From Bordetella ansorpii (GTDB lineage Bacteria > Pseudomonadota > Gammaproteobacteria > Burkholderiales > Burkholderiaceae_B), in NCBI RefSeq assembly GCF_900078315.1, contig NZ_FKBS01000013.1, positions 1-64,000 of the forward strand: a stretch of 64,000 nucleotides of DNA, written 5' to 3'. Of the stretch, positions 19,715 through 27,585 are shown piece after piece. Each line of letters begins with the position of its first letter. The stretch's first letter is position 1. Both the position numbers and the translations under genes were made by a program. The notes below the pieces were generated by a model that searched no databases, was not told the origin of the DNA, and saw only the letters and a list, made by a program, of their open reading frames with translations.

Positions 19715-20294
19715 ACGCGCGCTGCGCGTTCAGGATAGCTTTGCCTACATGCTCCACGCCACCGCGTGGCGCGAAACCTCGTTGGTCATCCAGGCCTTCT
19801 CGCGCAGCCACGGCTGCCTGGCCCTGGTGGCCAAGGGCGCCAAGCGCCCGTATTCCACCCTGCGTCCCGTGCTGTCGGCGTTCCAGCCGCTGGCCCTCTC
19901 CTGGAGCGGCGGCGGCGAGGTCAAGACCCTTACCCGCGCCGAAGTCTCCGGTGTGCGCCCGCTGACCGGTGGCGCGCTGATGTCCGCCTGGTACATGAAC
20001 GAACTGCTGCTGCGCCTGTTGCCGCGCGAGGACGCGCATCCCGTGCTGTTCGATGCCTACGATACGGCGCTGGCGCAACTGGCCAGCGGTTCGCGTGCGT
20101 CGGCGGCGCTGCGCCGTTTCGAATGGGTGCTGCTGCGCGAGACGGGCTACGGCCTGGACGAGTCCGAGCCCGACTTCAGCGATTCCGCCACCGAGCCCGA
20201 ATTGCGCCGCGCCCTGCGCGAGCGGCTCGAGGCCAATCTGACGGGCAGGCCGCTGGCGACGCGGCGGGTGCTGATGGATCTGCAGCGCTTCTGA
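19707..20294 (+). CDS. recO: DNA repair protein RecO, short form
   Basis: RecFOR-pathway protein that loads RecA on SSB-coated single strands. The 195-residue product has the typical OB-fold start (RVQDSFAYMLHATAWRETSL) and the helical FEWVLLRETGYGLD motif. It then jumps almost directly to the terminal helix (RRALRERLEANLTGRPL). Compared with E. coli RecO (242 residues) about 45 residues of the C-terminal half are missing. The frame is intact, and the start overlaps era by 8 bp. A terminator follows. Confidence 0.9.
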   Translation: MSKRALRVQDSFAYMLHATAWRETSLVIQAFSRSHGCLALVAKGAKRPYSTLRPVLSAFQPLALSWSGGGEVKTLTRAEVSGVRPLTGGALMSAWYMNELLLRLLPREDAHPVLFDAYDTALAQLASGSRASAALRRFEWVLLRETGYGLDESEPDFSDSATEPELRRALRERLEANLTGRPLATRRVLMDLQRF

Positions 20295-20324
20295 TCGCTT
20301 CCGCGACACCCAGGCGCCATGCAA

Positions 20325-20350
20325 AAGGCCCGCCAGTGATGGCGGGCCTT
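20325..20350. terminator. Bidirectional terminator between recO and the Bax-inhibitor gene
   Basis: Eleven-base stem AAGGCCCGCCA (20325-20335) and TGGCGGGCCTT (20340-20350) with loop GTGA. The flanking AAAA at 20323-20326 gives a T-run on the minus strand, so it best terminates the leftward gene. It also sits 31 bp after recO. Confidence 0.8.
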
Positions 20351-20403
20351 GTCGTTGCGGGCTGGCGCGCCGCATGCCGCGGCACGCCGCCCGCCAGACG
20401 GGC

Positions 20404-21108
20404 TTACTCGCGTTCGCCGCCGAAGATGCCCAGCAGGGCCAGCAGGTTGGCGAAGACGTTGTACACGTCCAGGTAGATGGCCAGGGTGGCCGAGACGTAG
20501 TTGGTCTCGCCGCCGTTGACCACGCGCTGCAGGTCGACCAGCATGAAAGCCGAGAAGATGACGACGGCCAGCGTGGACACCATCAGCATGATGCCGGTCA
20601 TCTGCAGGAAGATGTTGGCGACGGCGGCGACCAGGATCACCATGGCGCCCGCGAACAGCCATTTCGACAGGCCGGACAGGTCGCGCTTGATGGTGGTGGC
20701 CAGCGTGGCCATCGTGCCGAACACCACGGCGGTGCCGCCGAAGGCCGTCATGACCAACTGCGAGCCGTTCGAGAAGTTCATCACGAAGCCCAGGATGCGG
20801 GACAGCATGATGCCCATGAAGAACGTGAAGGCCAGCAGCAGGACCACGCCCAGCGAGCTGTCCTTGTTCTTCTCGATGAGAAACATCATGCCGAACGCGC
20901 CGACCAGGAACAGGATGGACGAGACCATGGGGCTGGTGCCCATGACCTGGTTCAGGCCGCTGTACAGGCCGACGGCCGCACCCAGCACCGTGGGAATCAG
21001 GGACAGAGCGAGCAGCCAGTACGTGTTACGCAGTACACGATTCCGGACGACCTCGCCCGACGCGCCGTAGCCGGAGCGTTCGTAGGGAGTGGGACGGTAT
21101 TCGTTCAT
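20404..21108 (-). CDS. Bax inhibitor-1/YccA family membrane protein
   Basis: A 234-residue inner-membrane protein with about seven hydrophobic helices, of the BI-1/UPF0005 family (YccA, YbhL). In E. coli, YccA binds and modulates the FtsH membrane protease. Family features seen here are the N-terminal NTYWLLALSLIPT segment, GTSPMVSSILFLVGAFG, and the acidic/asparagine-rich ending with LYLDVYNVFANLLALLG-type residues. A sigma-E-like promoter lies 43 bp upstream of the start. It is a monocistronic gene ending at a bidirectional terminator. Confidence 0.93.
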   Translation of the reverse strand: MNEYRPTPYERSGYGASGEVVRNRVLRNTYWLLALSLIPTVLGAAVGLYSGLNQVMGTSPMVSSILFLVGAFGMMFLIEKNKDSSLGVVLLLAFTFFMGIMLSRILGFVMNFSNGSQLVMTAFGGTAVVFGTMATLATTIKRDLSGLSKWLFAGAMVILVAAVANIFLQMTGIMLMVSTLAVVIFSAFMLVDLQRVVNGGETNYVSATLAIYLDVYNVFANLLALLGIFGGERE

Positions 21109-21150
21109 GGCATTTCCTCTATCGATACCGGGTAAGGCACCCGACTAACA

Positions 21151-21178
21151 TTTGAGGCGAAGAATACCTGACAGTTCC
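21151..21178 (-). promoter_or_regulatory. Putative sigma-E (RpoE) promoter for the Bax-inhibitor gene
   Basis: Read on the minus strand: GGAACT (plus-strand AGTTCC, 21173-21178), then 17 bases, then TCAAA (plus-strand TTTGA, 21151-21155). This matches the known RpoE promoter pattern of GGAACTT and TCAAA with 16 bases after the seventh -35 base. The predicted start is near 21145, about 37 nt before the start codon. Confidence 0.6.
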
Positions 21179-21287
21179 CTTAATTTCCAGAAATCCTGGC
21201 AATAATCCCGATGCGCTTCCTGGAGGCGGATACTGCCACGCAGCGAGCGCCACGCAGGTGCCTGCCTTTGAGAAAGCGCCGGGAGTG

Positions 21288-21917
21288 TCAGCCCGGGCGC
21301 ACCCGGCCCAGGGTGCGCGCCACGATGGCGGGAAGCTCGGCTTCCAGGCGGGTACGCAGCAAGGCGGATGCTTCCTGGACGGCGGCGTGCACCGCCTGTT
21401 CGATCTCGGCCTGCAGGGCGGCGCGCAGCACGGCCTCGGGGATGCTGGCCGACGGAGCGCCCTGGGCCGCCACGGGCGGGGTCGCCGGCGCGGGAGACAG
21501 GTCAGGCTCCAGGCCCGGATGCACGGGCGGCACATAGCGGGGCGGCGCTTGCGGCACGGGGGCGGGGGGGCGGTAGCCGGGCATTTGCGGACGTGCGGGA
21601 TACGGGGGACCCGAATCCAGCGGATACGGCGTGACCGGATGCTCGGCCAGCGGCCCCGCGGCTCGCAGCGGCGCCTGGGGCGGCAGGTTGCCGGCCCGGT
21701 CTTCCCAGGGCGTATGGGGCTCGGGCCGCTCTTGCGCCTGTTGGCTCAGGACGGGCACGTCTTCGTCGGTGTCATGCCCGGGGCCGATGTAGACGTCGCC
21801 CAGCACGGGCATGCCGTCGTCCGGGGGCGGGGCGGCGTCGGGGGAGAGCGTGGGTTCTGCACGCTGCGTCAGCGTGGGGATGCTGGCGTCGCGATGGGGT
21901 GAGAAGGGGCTAGGCAT
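21288..21917 (-). CDS. DUF2486-type proline-rich protein downstream of holC
   Basis: A 209-residue protein of unknown function with a proline/alanine-rich middle. It carries three copies of an [IMV]-P-x-L motif (IPTLTQ, MPVLGD, VPVLSQ) in its first 60 residues, typical of the DUF2486 family of Burkholderiales. The C-terminal 60 residues form a predicted amphipathic helix (AVLRAALQAEIEQAVHAAVQ). DUF2486 genes usually follow pepA-holC, as here. No signal peptide or membrane segment is seen. Confidence 0.8.
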   Translation of the reverse strand: MPSPFSPHRDASIPTLTQRAEPTLSPDAAPPPDDGMPVLGDVYIGPGHDTDEDVPVLSQQAQERPEPHTPWEDRAGNLPPQAPLRAAGPLAEHPVTPYPLDSGPPYPARPQMPGYRPPAPVPQAPPRYVPPVHPGLEPDLSPAPATPPVAAQGAPSASIPEAVLRAALQAEIEQAVHAAVQEASALLRTRLEAELPAIVARTLGRVRPG

Positions 21918-21973
21918 GGCATGTCTCGATAGGCGCCTGTCCGGTCCGGCTCGTGGCAGCCGGCTGGGGGCGC

Positions 21974-22432
21974 TCAGGCGCCCGCTGCCCGGGTCAGGTC
22001 GTGGCTTTGCAGGGGGTGCCCCGCGGCCTGGTAGGTACGCCAGCGCTGCCGCGCGGCCTGGCGGTCGGCAGGATCGTCGGAGACGAATTCCAGCAGCCTG
22101 ACGAACCCATCATAGTTCGGGGGGCAGGCATCGTCCAAATTCAGCAGCCAGATGTCCGGCGCGCCCGCCCCGGCGCTCTGCTGCAGCACGGCGCCGGGAT
22201 CGGCCGCCGTGAGCACGACGGGGGTGTCGGGCGCCAGCGGATCGTTGGCCAGCACGTGCGGCACGAAAGAGATGTCGTCGAAGGCCCACAGCATGCGGTC
22301 GAAGGCCGACAGGCGCCGGCCATCGCTGCAGTAGACCACCACGCGCTGTCCCGCCAGATAGCGCTTGCGCGCGGTCTGGCAGGCGGCGCGCAGGCGGTCT
22401 CCGGCGCCGAAGGCGAAGTCGATACGCGTCAT
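21974..22432 (-). CDS. holC: DNA polymerase III chi subunit
   Basis: Clamp-loader accessory subunit that binds SSB and bridges it to psi/tau. The 152-residue protein has the family opening MTRIDFAFGAGDRLRAAC and the conserved WLLNLDD motif (about residues 97-103). RYLAGQRVVVYC and SFVPHV also match HolC. It lies 19 bp downstream of pepA, a widespread pepA-holC pairing. In many relatives valS follows; here DUF2486 and an unrelated membrane gene follow instead. Confidence 0.93.
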   Translation of the reverse strand: MTRIDFAFGAGDRLRAACQTARKRYLAGQRVVVYCSDGRRLSAFDRMLWAFDDISFVPHVLANDPLAPDTPVVLTAADPGAVLQQSAGAGAPDIWLLNLDDACPPNYDGFVRLLEFVSDDPADRQAARQRWRTYQAAGHPLQSHDLTRAAGA

Positions 22433-22451
22433 GCGTCGGCGTGCCGCGGGA

Positions 22452-23963
22452 TCAGCCGCGGTCCAGCAGGTACTGCGTCAGCAGCGGTACCGGGCGGCCC
22501 GTGGCGCCCTTGTCCTTGCCTCCCTTCCAGGCGGTGCCGGCGATGTCCAGGTGGGCCCACGGATAGGCCTTGGCAAAGCGCGACAGGAAGCATGCCGCCG
22601 TGACGGCGCCGGCCTGCGGGCCGCCGATGTTGGCGATGTCGGCGAAATTGGACTTCAGCTGTTCCTGGTAGGCGTCGTCCATCGGCATGCGCCAGGCCGT
22701 GTCCAGCGACTGGCGGCCAGCGGCCAGCAGCGCATCGGCCAGGGCGTCGTCCTTGGAGAACAGGCCGGTGTTGACGCCGCCCAGCGCCACGACGCAGGCG
22801 CCGGTGAGCGTGGCGATGTCGATCACCGCCGAGGGCTTGAAACGCTCGGCGTAGGTGAGGGCGTCGCACAGCACCAGGCGGCCTTCGGCGTCGGTGTTCA
22901 GGATTTCGATGGTCTGGCCCGACAGGCTGGTCACCACGTCGCCCGGCTTGTTTGCCTTGCCGCTGGGCATGTTTTCGCACGCCGCGATCAGGCCGACGAC
23001 CTCGAACGGCAGTTCGAGTTCGGCCAGGGCGCGGAAGGTGCCCAGCACGCTGGCGGCGCCGCACATGTCGTACTTCATCTCGTCCATGGTGGCGGCAGGC
23101 TTGATCGAGATGCCGCCCGAATCGAACGTGATGCCCTTGCCGACCAGCACCACGGGGCCGGCGGCGGTCTTGGCCTTCTTGGCCGCCGTGGCGGGCGCTG
23201 CGCCATGGCGCAGCACGATGAAGCGCGGCGGTTCGTCGGAACCACGGGCCACCGACAGGAACGAGCCCATGCCCAGGGCCTCGATCTGCTTGCGCTCGAG
23301 CACCTCGACTTTCAGGCTCTTGAATTCGCGCGCCAGTTTCTTGGCGGTTTCGCCCAGGTAGGCGGGCGTGCAGATATTGCCGGGCAGGTTGCCCAGCGTG
23401 CGAGTGAGTTCCATGCCATTGGCGATGGCGGTGCCTTCGCGCAGGCCTTGCTGGGCCTGGGAGGCCTCGGCGCGCTCGACCACCTGCACGATCTTGCGCA
23501 GCTTGGGGCGCGCGTCGCGGTCGGGTTTGCCGAACGTGGCGTCGTAGTGATAAGTCGCGCTGCCTGCCGCGATGGCGGCGGTGCGGGCGCGCGCGCGCAG
23601 CGGCGTGCCGGGGATGTCCAGCGCAGCCAGGGTGGAAACGCCTTCGGTCAACTGGGCCGAGACGCAGACCGCGGCGAACGCCTGCTCGGCGGTGGCGTGG
23701 GTGCGGGCCGAGTATTCCTCGCGCTTGCCCAATCCCACCAGCACGACGCGCTGCGCGGTGACGCCGGGCAGATTGCGCAGCACCAGGGTGGCGCCGGGAC
23801 GTGCCCGGAACTCGGCCTTGACGACGGCGCGCAGGGCGGCATTGGCGGCGCGATCGATCAATTCGGCGGCCGTGCTGAGCTGGCCGTCGGCGTAGACGCC
23901 CACCGCCAGCGCGGCAGTCTTGATCTGATGCAGGGAGGCGGTGGTCTGTGTGCTAAATTCCAT
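22452..23963 (-). CDS. pepA: Leucyl aminopeptidase (cytosol aminopeptidase PepA)
   Basis: Di-metal exopeptidase releasing N-terminal residues; in some bacteria it also acts in DNA recombination. The 503-residue protein has the M17 signature NTDAEGRLVLCDALTY. The metal-binding lysine/aspartate segment VGKGITFDSGG and DMCGAA are also present. I start it at ATG 23963 (MEFSTQTTAS), with GGGGA 9 bases upstream. Two further in-frame ATGs reach to 24032 but would enter the lptF promoter region. lptF is divergent, 55 bp away. Confidence 0.95.
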   Translation of the reverse strand: MEFSTQTTASLHQIKTAALAVGVYADGQLSTAAELIDRAANAALRAVVKAEFRARPGATLVLRNLPGVTAQRVVLVGLGKREEYSARTHATAEQAFAAVCVSAQLTEGVSTLAALDIPGTPLRARARTAAIAAGSATYHYDATFGKPDRDARPKLRKIVQVVERAEASQAQQGLREGTAIANGMELTRTLGNLPGNICTPAYLGETAKKLAREFKSLKVEVLERKQIEALGMGSFLSVARGSDEPPRFIVLRHGAAPATAAKKAKTAAGPVVLVGKGITFDSGGISIKPAATMDEMKYDMCGAASVLGTFRALAELELPFEVVGLIAACENMPSGKANKPGDVVTSLSGQTIEILNTDAEGRLVLCDALTYAERFKPSAVIDIATLTGACVVALGGVNTGLFSKDDALADALLAAGRQSLDTAWRMPMDDAYQEQLKSNFADIANIGGPQAGAVTAACFLSRFAKAYPWAHLDIAGTAWKGGKDKGATGRPVPLLTQYLLDRG

Positions 23964-24018
23964 GAGGAAGGTCCCCGAGTGGCTCATCGATTCCGCTCGA
24001 TTATCCCGCATTTTTCTC

Positions 24019-25125
24019 ATGTCCCTCTTCAAACGGTCTGTCGTCAGCGAGATTACCAGTCACGCCGGCGTGGTGTTCTCTACCCTGGTGGTTGTGTGGC
24101 TCAGCGTTCTGCTGGTGCGCCTGCTGGGCGAGGCGGCAGGCGGCTCCATCGGGGCCGACGTCGTCGTCGGCCTCGCGGCGTTCTCCACCGTCACCGCGCT
24201 GCCCACCATCATGGCGGTGGCGCTGTTCATCGCGGTGCTCACCACGGTCACGCGCAATTACCGCGAATCCGAAATGGTCGTGTGGTTCGCCAGCGGACTG
24301 TCGCTGGCCGACTGGCTGCGTCCGGTGCTGCGGGTGGCCTTGCCCACCGCCATCATGGTGGCCGTGCTCACGCTGGTGGCGTCGCCTTGGGCGTACCGCC
24401 AGATCGGCGAGTACCGCGAACGCTTCGAACAGCGTTCCGATCTTTCCAAGGTCACGGCCGGCCAGTTCGCCGAATCCGATCGCGGCAAGCGGGTGTTCTT
24501 CGCGGATGATCCTGCCAAGCCCACCGATGAACTGGGCAACGTCTTCGCGCGCGCCATCGACTCCGAGTGGCACAGCCTGCTGACCGCCAGCAGCGCGCAT
24601 ACCGAGACGATGCCCAATGGCGACCGCTTCCTGGTGCTGGGCGAGGGCCATCGCTACGACCTGAAGCCGGGTACGCCCGAGGTGCGGCTGGTCGACTTCG
24701 ACCGCTACGGCATCCGTCTCGAAAGCAAGACCGGGGTCGATCCCGCCGCCGATGCGCGGGCCGCCGCCGAGCGCTCCAGCAAGGCGCGCACCACCATGCA
24801 ACTGGTCGCCGACAACACCGACAACTCGTGGTCGCAGGTGATGTGGCGGATCGCCATGCCGCTGGCCACGCTCAACCTGGCGTTGCTGGCCATTCCTCTG
24901 GGCGCGGTCAACCCCCGCCTGGGCCGGTCGGGCGATCTGCTGATGGCGGGTCTCATCGCGCTGCTCTACATGAACCTGATCAACCTGTCGCGGGCCTGGA
25001 TCAACGACGGCAAGATCAGCTTCAGCATCGGCGTGTGGGTCATCCATGCGATTGTGGCGGGCTTCTTCGCCTGGCTGCTGATGCGGCGCCTGCGCCTGAA
25101 GGCGCCGCGCGAAGCCAAGGCTTGA
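24019..25125 (+). CDS. lptF: LPS export permease LptF
   Basis: Inner-membrane subunit of the LptB2FG transporter that extracts lipopolysaccharide toward the periplasmic LptC-LptA bridge. The 368-residue protein has N-terminal helices (about 12-30, 50-75, 95-120), a periplasmic beta-jellyroll region (about 125-260) and three C-terminal helices (about 275-360), the standard LptF layout. It is divergent from pepA, as in E. coli. The partner lptG does not follow; the next gene is a leftward LysR regulator. Confidence 0.92.
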   Translation: MSLFKRSVVSEITSHAGVVFSTLVVVWLSVLLVRLLGEAAGGSIGADVVVGLAAFSTVTALPTIMAVALFIAVLTTVTRNYRESEMVVWFASGLSLADWLRPVLRVALPTAIMVAVLTLVASPWAYRQIGEYRERFEQRSDLSKVTAGQFAESDRGKRVFFADDPAKPTDELGNVFARAIDSEWHSLLTASSAHTETMPNGDRFLVLGEGHRYDLKPGTPEVRLVDFDRYGIRLESKTGVDPAADARAAAERSSKARTTMQLVADNTDNSWSQVMWRIAMPLATLNLALLAIPLGAVNPRLGRSGDLLMAGLIALLYMNLINLSRAWINDGKISFSIGVWVIHAIVAGFFAWLLMRRLRLKAPREAKA

Positions 25126-25183
25126 TGGGCAGGGGGCGTCCGTTCAGGCGCGCCTTTTCAGGCATGGCGTGACGGCGCTCGGC

Positions 25184-26137
25184 CTACGCGGCCGGGTCGT
25201 CCTCTCTTGCCCGTCCCTCCGGCAGATACTGCATCCGCCCGTGCGCGCCCGCCAATAGCGGCGCATTGCGCGACACCGAGCGGCGCAGGAAATCCCACAG
25301 CACGGCCACGCGCTTCAGGCGCCGCAGGTCTTCGTGGCAGTACATCCAGAAGCTGCGCACGATGGCGATCTCTGCGGGCAGCACGGGTTGCAGCCGCGGA
25401 TCCTGCGCGGCGATGAAGCACGGCAGGATCGCCAGTGAACGGCCCTGCAGGGCCGCGTGGTACTGCGCGATGACGCTGGTGCTGCGCAGCACGACGCGGC
25501 TGTCGGGCAGCAGGTCTTCCAGGTAGCGCAGCCGCTGGCTGAACACCAGTTCCTCGACATAGCCGATGAAGCTGTGGCCCGCCAGGTCGGCGCGTTCGCG
25601 GATGGGGGCGTGGCGCGCCAGATACCCGGGCGTGCCGTACAGCATCAGCGTGTAGTCGCACAGCTTGCTGCACACGTAGGGGCCGCGCTGCGGGCGTTCG
25701 ATGGTGATGGCCAGGTCCGCCTCGCGCTTGGACAGGCTGACGAAGCGCGGCACCGGCAGGATGTCCAGCGTGATGTGCGGATAGCGGCGCTGGAAATCCG
25801 CCGCCAGCGGTGTCAGCACATAGCTGCCGAAACCCTCGGTGGCGCCGATGCGCAGGTGTCCCGACAGGGCCTGGCCGATGCCGGACAGGTTTTCGCGCGC
25901 GGCCGCCACCGCGTTCTCCATCTGCTCGGCGTGCACGAACAGCCGCTGTCCGTCGCCCGTCAGGATGAAGCCCGTGCTGCGCGACTTTTCGAACAGCAGG
26001 CTGTCCAACTCCGCTTCCAGCAGGCGGATGCGGCGCGATACCGTGGTGTGTTCGACGCCCAGCTGGCGCGCCGCCGCGCTGACGCGCTGGGTGCGGGCCA
26101 CCGCCAGGAAGTAGCGCAGGCTGTCCCAATCGAGCAT
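25184..26137 (-). CDS. LysR-family transcriptional regulator
   Basis: A 317-residue LysR regulator with an N-terminal winged HTH (AARQLGVEHTTVSRRIRLLE, about residues 20-39) and a LysR substrate-binding domain to about 290. I start at ATG 26137 (MLDWDSLRYFL) because GGAG lies 9 bases upstream. ATG 26164 is in frame but falls inside a 24-bp palindrome that looks like an operator. It is divergent from a periplasmic binding-protein gene, which it probably controls along with itself. Confidence 0.9.
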   Translation of the reverse strand: MLDWDSLRYFLAVARTQRVSAAARQLGVEHTTVSRRIRLLEAELDSLLFEKSRSTGFILTGDGQRLFVHAEQMENAVAAARENLSGIGQALSGHLRIGATEGFGSYVLTPLAADFQRRYPHITLDILPVPRFVSLSKREADLAITIERPQRGPYVCSKLCDYTLMLYGTPGYLARHAPIRERADLAGHSFIGYVEELVFSQRLRYLEDLLPDSRVVLRSTSVIAQYHAALQGRSLAILPCFIAAQDPRLQPVLPAEIAIVRSFWMYCHEDLRRLKRVAVLWDFLRRSVSRNAPLLAGAHGRMQYLPEGRAREDDPAA

Positions 26138-26153
26138 GGCTCGTGTCTCCGTA

Positions 26154-26186
26154 TCGTTGTGCATCGATGCACAACGAATGTGCATC
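26154..26186. promoter_or_regulatory. 24-bp perfect palindrome plus third half-site, likely LysR operator
   Basis: TCGTTGTGCATC (26154-26165) is followed by its exact reverse complement (26166-26177). A third copy of the core TGTGCATC lies at 26179-26186. The site is between the divergent LysR and binding-protein genes, just upstream of the latter's promoter. LysR regulators typically bind such dyads; the binding protein is inferred. Confidence 0.7.
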
Positions 26187-26193
26187 TGTAGTG

Positions 26194-26222
26194 TTGTTAG
26201 GGGATTTTCACACACATACACT
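26194..26222 (+). promoter_or_regulatory. Promoter of the binding-protein gene
   Basis: TTGTTA at 26194-26199 and TACACT at 26217-26222 with a 17-bp spacer, 51 bp upstream of ATG 26274. It begins 8 bp after the last TGTGCATC half-site, a position suited to LysR activation. Confidence 0.5.
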
Positions 26223-26273
26223 GCATCAGGGACCGCCTGCGGGACCCACTACAACAATACCGAGGAGACACGA

Positions 26274-27497
26274 ATGAAGATGCACGCACGCGGCCTGGCC
26301 GCAGGCTTGTTCCTGGGCGCGCTGGCCGCGGCCCAGGCGGGCGCGGCGGATCGTCCGCCCGTGAAGATCGGCGTCCTGACCGACATGTCCGGCACCTATG
26401 CCGCAATGGGAGGGGCCGGATCGGTGGCCGCGGCGCAACTCGCCATCGACGATTGCCTGGCCGCCGAATGCAAGGGCATGCGCATCGAGCTGGTGTCCGC
26501 CGACAACCAGAACAAGGCCGACGTCGGGGCGGCGCGGGCGCGCGAGTGGTTCGACCGGGACGGCGTCACCGCGATCGCCGATCTGACCAATTCCGCCGTG
26601 GCGCTGGCTGTGCAGGGCATCGCGCGCGAGAAGAACAAGGTGGTGATGTTCTCGGGGCCGGCCACCACGGCGCTGACCAACAAGGATTGCTCGCCGGTCG
26701 GCTTTCACTGGATGTTCGACACCTATTCGCAATCGGCGGGCGGCGCCAAGGCCACGGTGCGGGCGGGCGGCAAGTCCTGGTACTTCATCACCGTCGACTA
26801 TGCCTTCGGCCACTCGCTGGAGGCCGACACGGCCAAGGCGGTGAAGGCGCTGGGCGGGTCGGTGACAGGCAGTGTGCGCCATCCCCTGAACGCGCCCGAT
26901 TTCGCGTCCTACCTGCTGCAGGCGCAGAGTTCGAAGGCGCAGGTGGTGGCGCTGGCCAATGGCGGCCAGGACACGGTGAACGCCGTGAAGCAGGCGCGCG
27001 AGTTCGGCATCGTGGCGGGCGGGCAGCGGCTGGTGTCGCTGCTGATCTTCCTGTCCGACCTGCGCGCGCTGGGGCTGGATAACGCGCAGGGGCTGTCCTA
27101 CGTGGACGGGTTCTACTGGGACTACGACGACGCGTCGCGGCAGTGGTCGGCGCGTTTCGAAAAGGCCTTTCGCGGCACCAAGCCGACCATGACGCAGGCG
27201 GGCGTGTATTCCAGCGTGCTGCATTACCTGCGCGCCGTGGCGGCGTCCAACAGCACGGACGGCAAGACGGTGGCGGACAAGATGCGCGAGCTGCCGATCC
27301 GCGATCCCATCATGCGCAATGCCGCCATCCGGCCCGACGGCCGCGTGATCCACGACATGTACCTGTACGAAGTGAAGACGCCGGGCCAGTCCAAAGGCGG
27401 CTGGGACTACTCCAAGCTGGTGGCCACCATTCCGGCCGCCGAGGCCTTCCAGCCCCTGTCCGAGTCGACCTGCCCGCTGGTCACGGCGGGCAAATAG
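26274..27497 (+). CDS. ABC transporter substrate-binding protein, branched-chain amino acid/amide type
   Basis: Periplasmic binding protein of the Leu/Ile/Val-binding fold (Peripla_BP_6), 407 residues. It has a clear signal peptide (about 1-24, cut after AQAGA-A). The N-terminal domain starts VKIGVLTDMSGTYAAMGG, and SSKAQVVALANGGQDT lies in the second lobe. AGGAG precedes ATG 26274. No permease or ATPase gene is adjacent, so it must work with a transporter encoded elsewhere or serve sensing. mmsA follows after 88 bp. Confidence 0.9.
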   Translation: MKMHARGLAAGLFLGALAAAQAGAADRPPVKIGVLTDMSGTYAAMGGAGSVAAAQLAIDDCLAAECKGMRIELVSADNQNKADVGAARAREWFDRDGVTAIADLTNSAVALAVQGIAREKNKVVMFSGPATTALTNKDCSPVGFHWMFDTYSQSAGGAKATVRAGGKSWYFITVDYAFGHSLEADTAKAVKALGGSVTGSVRHPLNAPDFASYLLQAQSSKAQVVALANGGQDTVNAVKQAREFGIVAGGQRLVSLLIFLSDLRALGLDNAQGLSYVDGFYWDYDDASRQWSARFEKAFRGTKPTMTQAGVYSSVLHYLRAVAASNSTDGKTVADKMRELPIRDPIMRNAAIRPDGRVIHDMYLYEVKTPGQSKGGWDYSKLVATIPAAEAFQPLSESTCPLVTAGK

Positions 27498-27585
27498 GCC
27501 GCGCCGCGCATGGCGGCTTTCCGCAATCGAATCCCGCGCGGCGCGCGCCGCGCATGACAACCCAAGCAGTGCGAGGAGCAACGAT

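Noticed and set aside
23963-24032. Longer pepA start with in-frame ATGs up to 24032.
   Set aside because: The extension would overlap the divergent lptF start region and adds a charged lead absent from the family; MEFSTQTTAS fits better.
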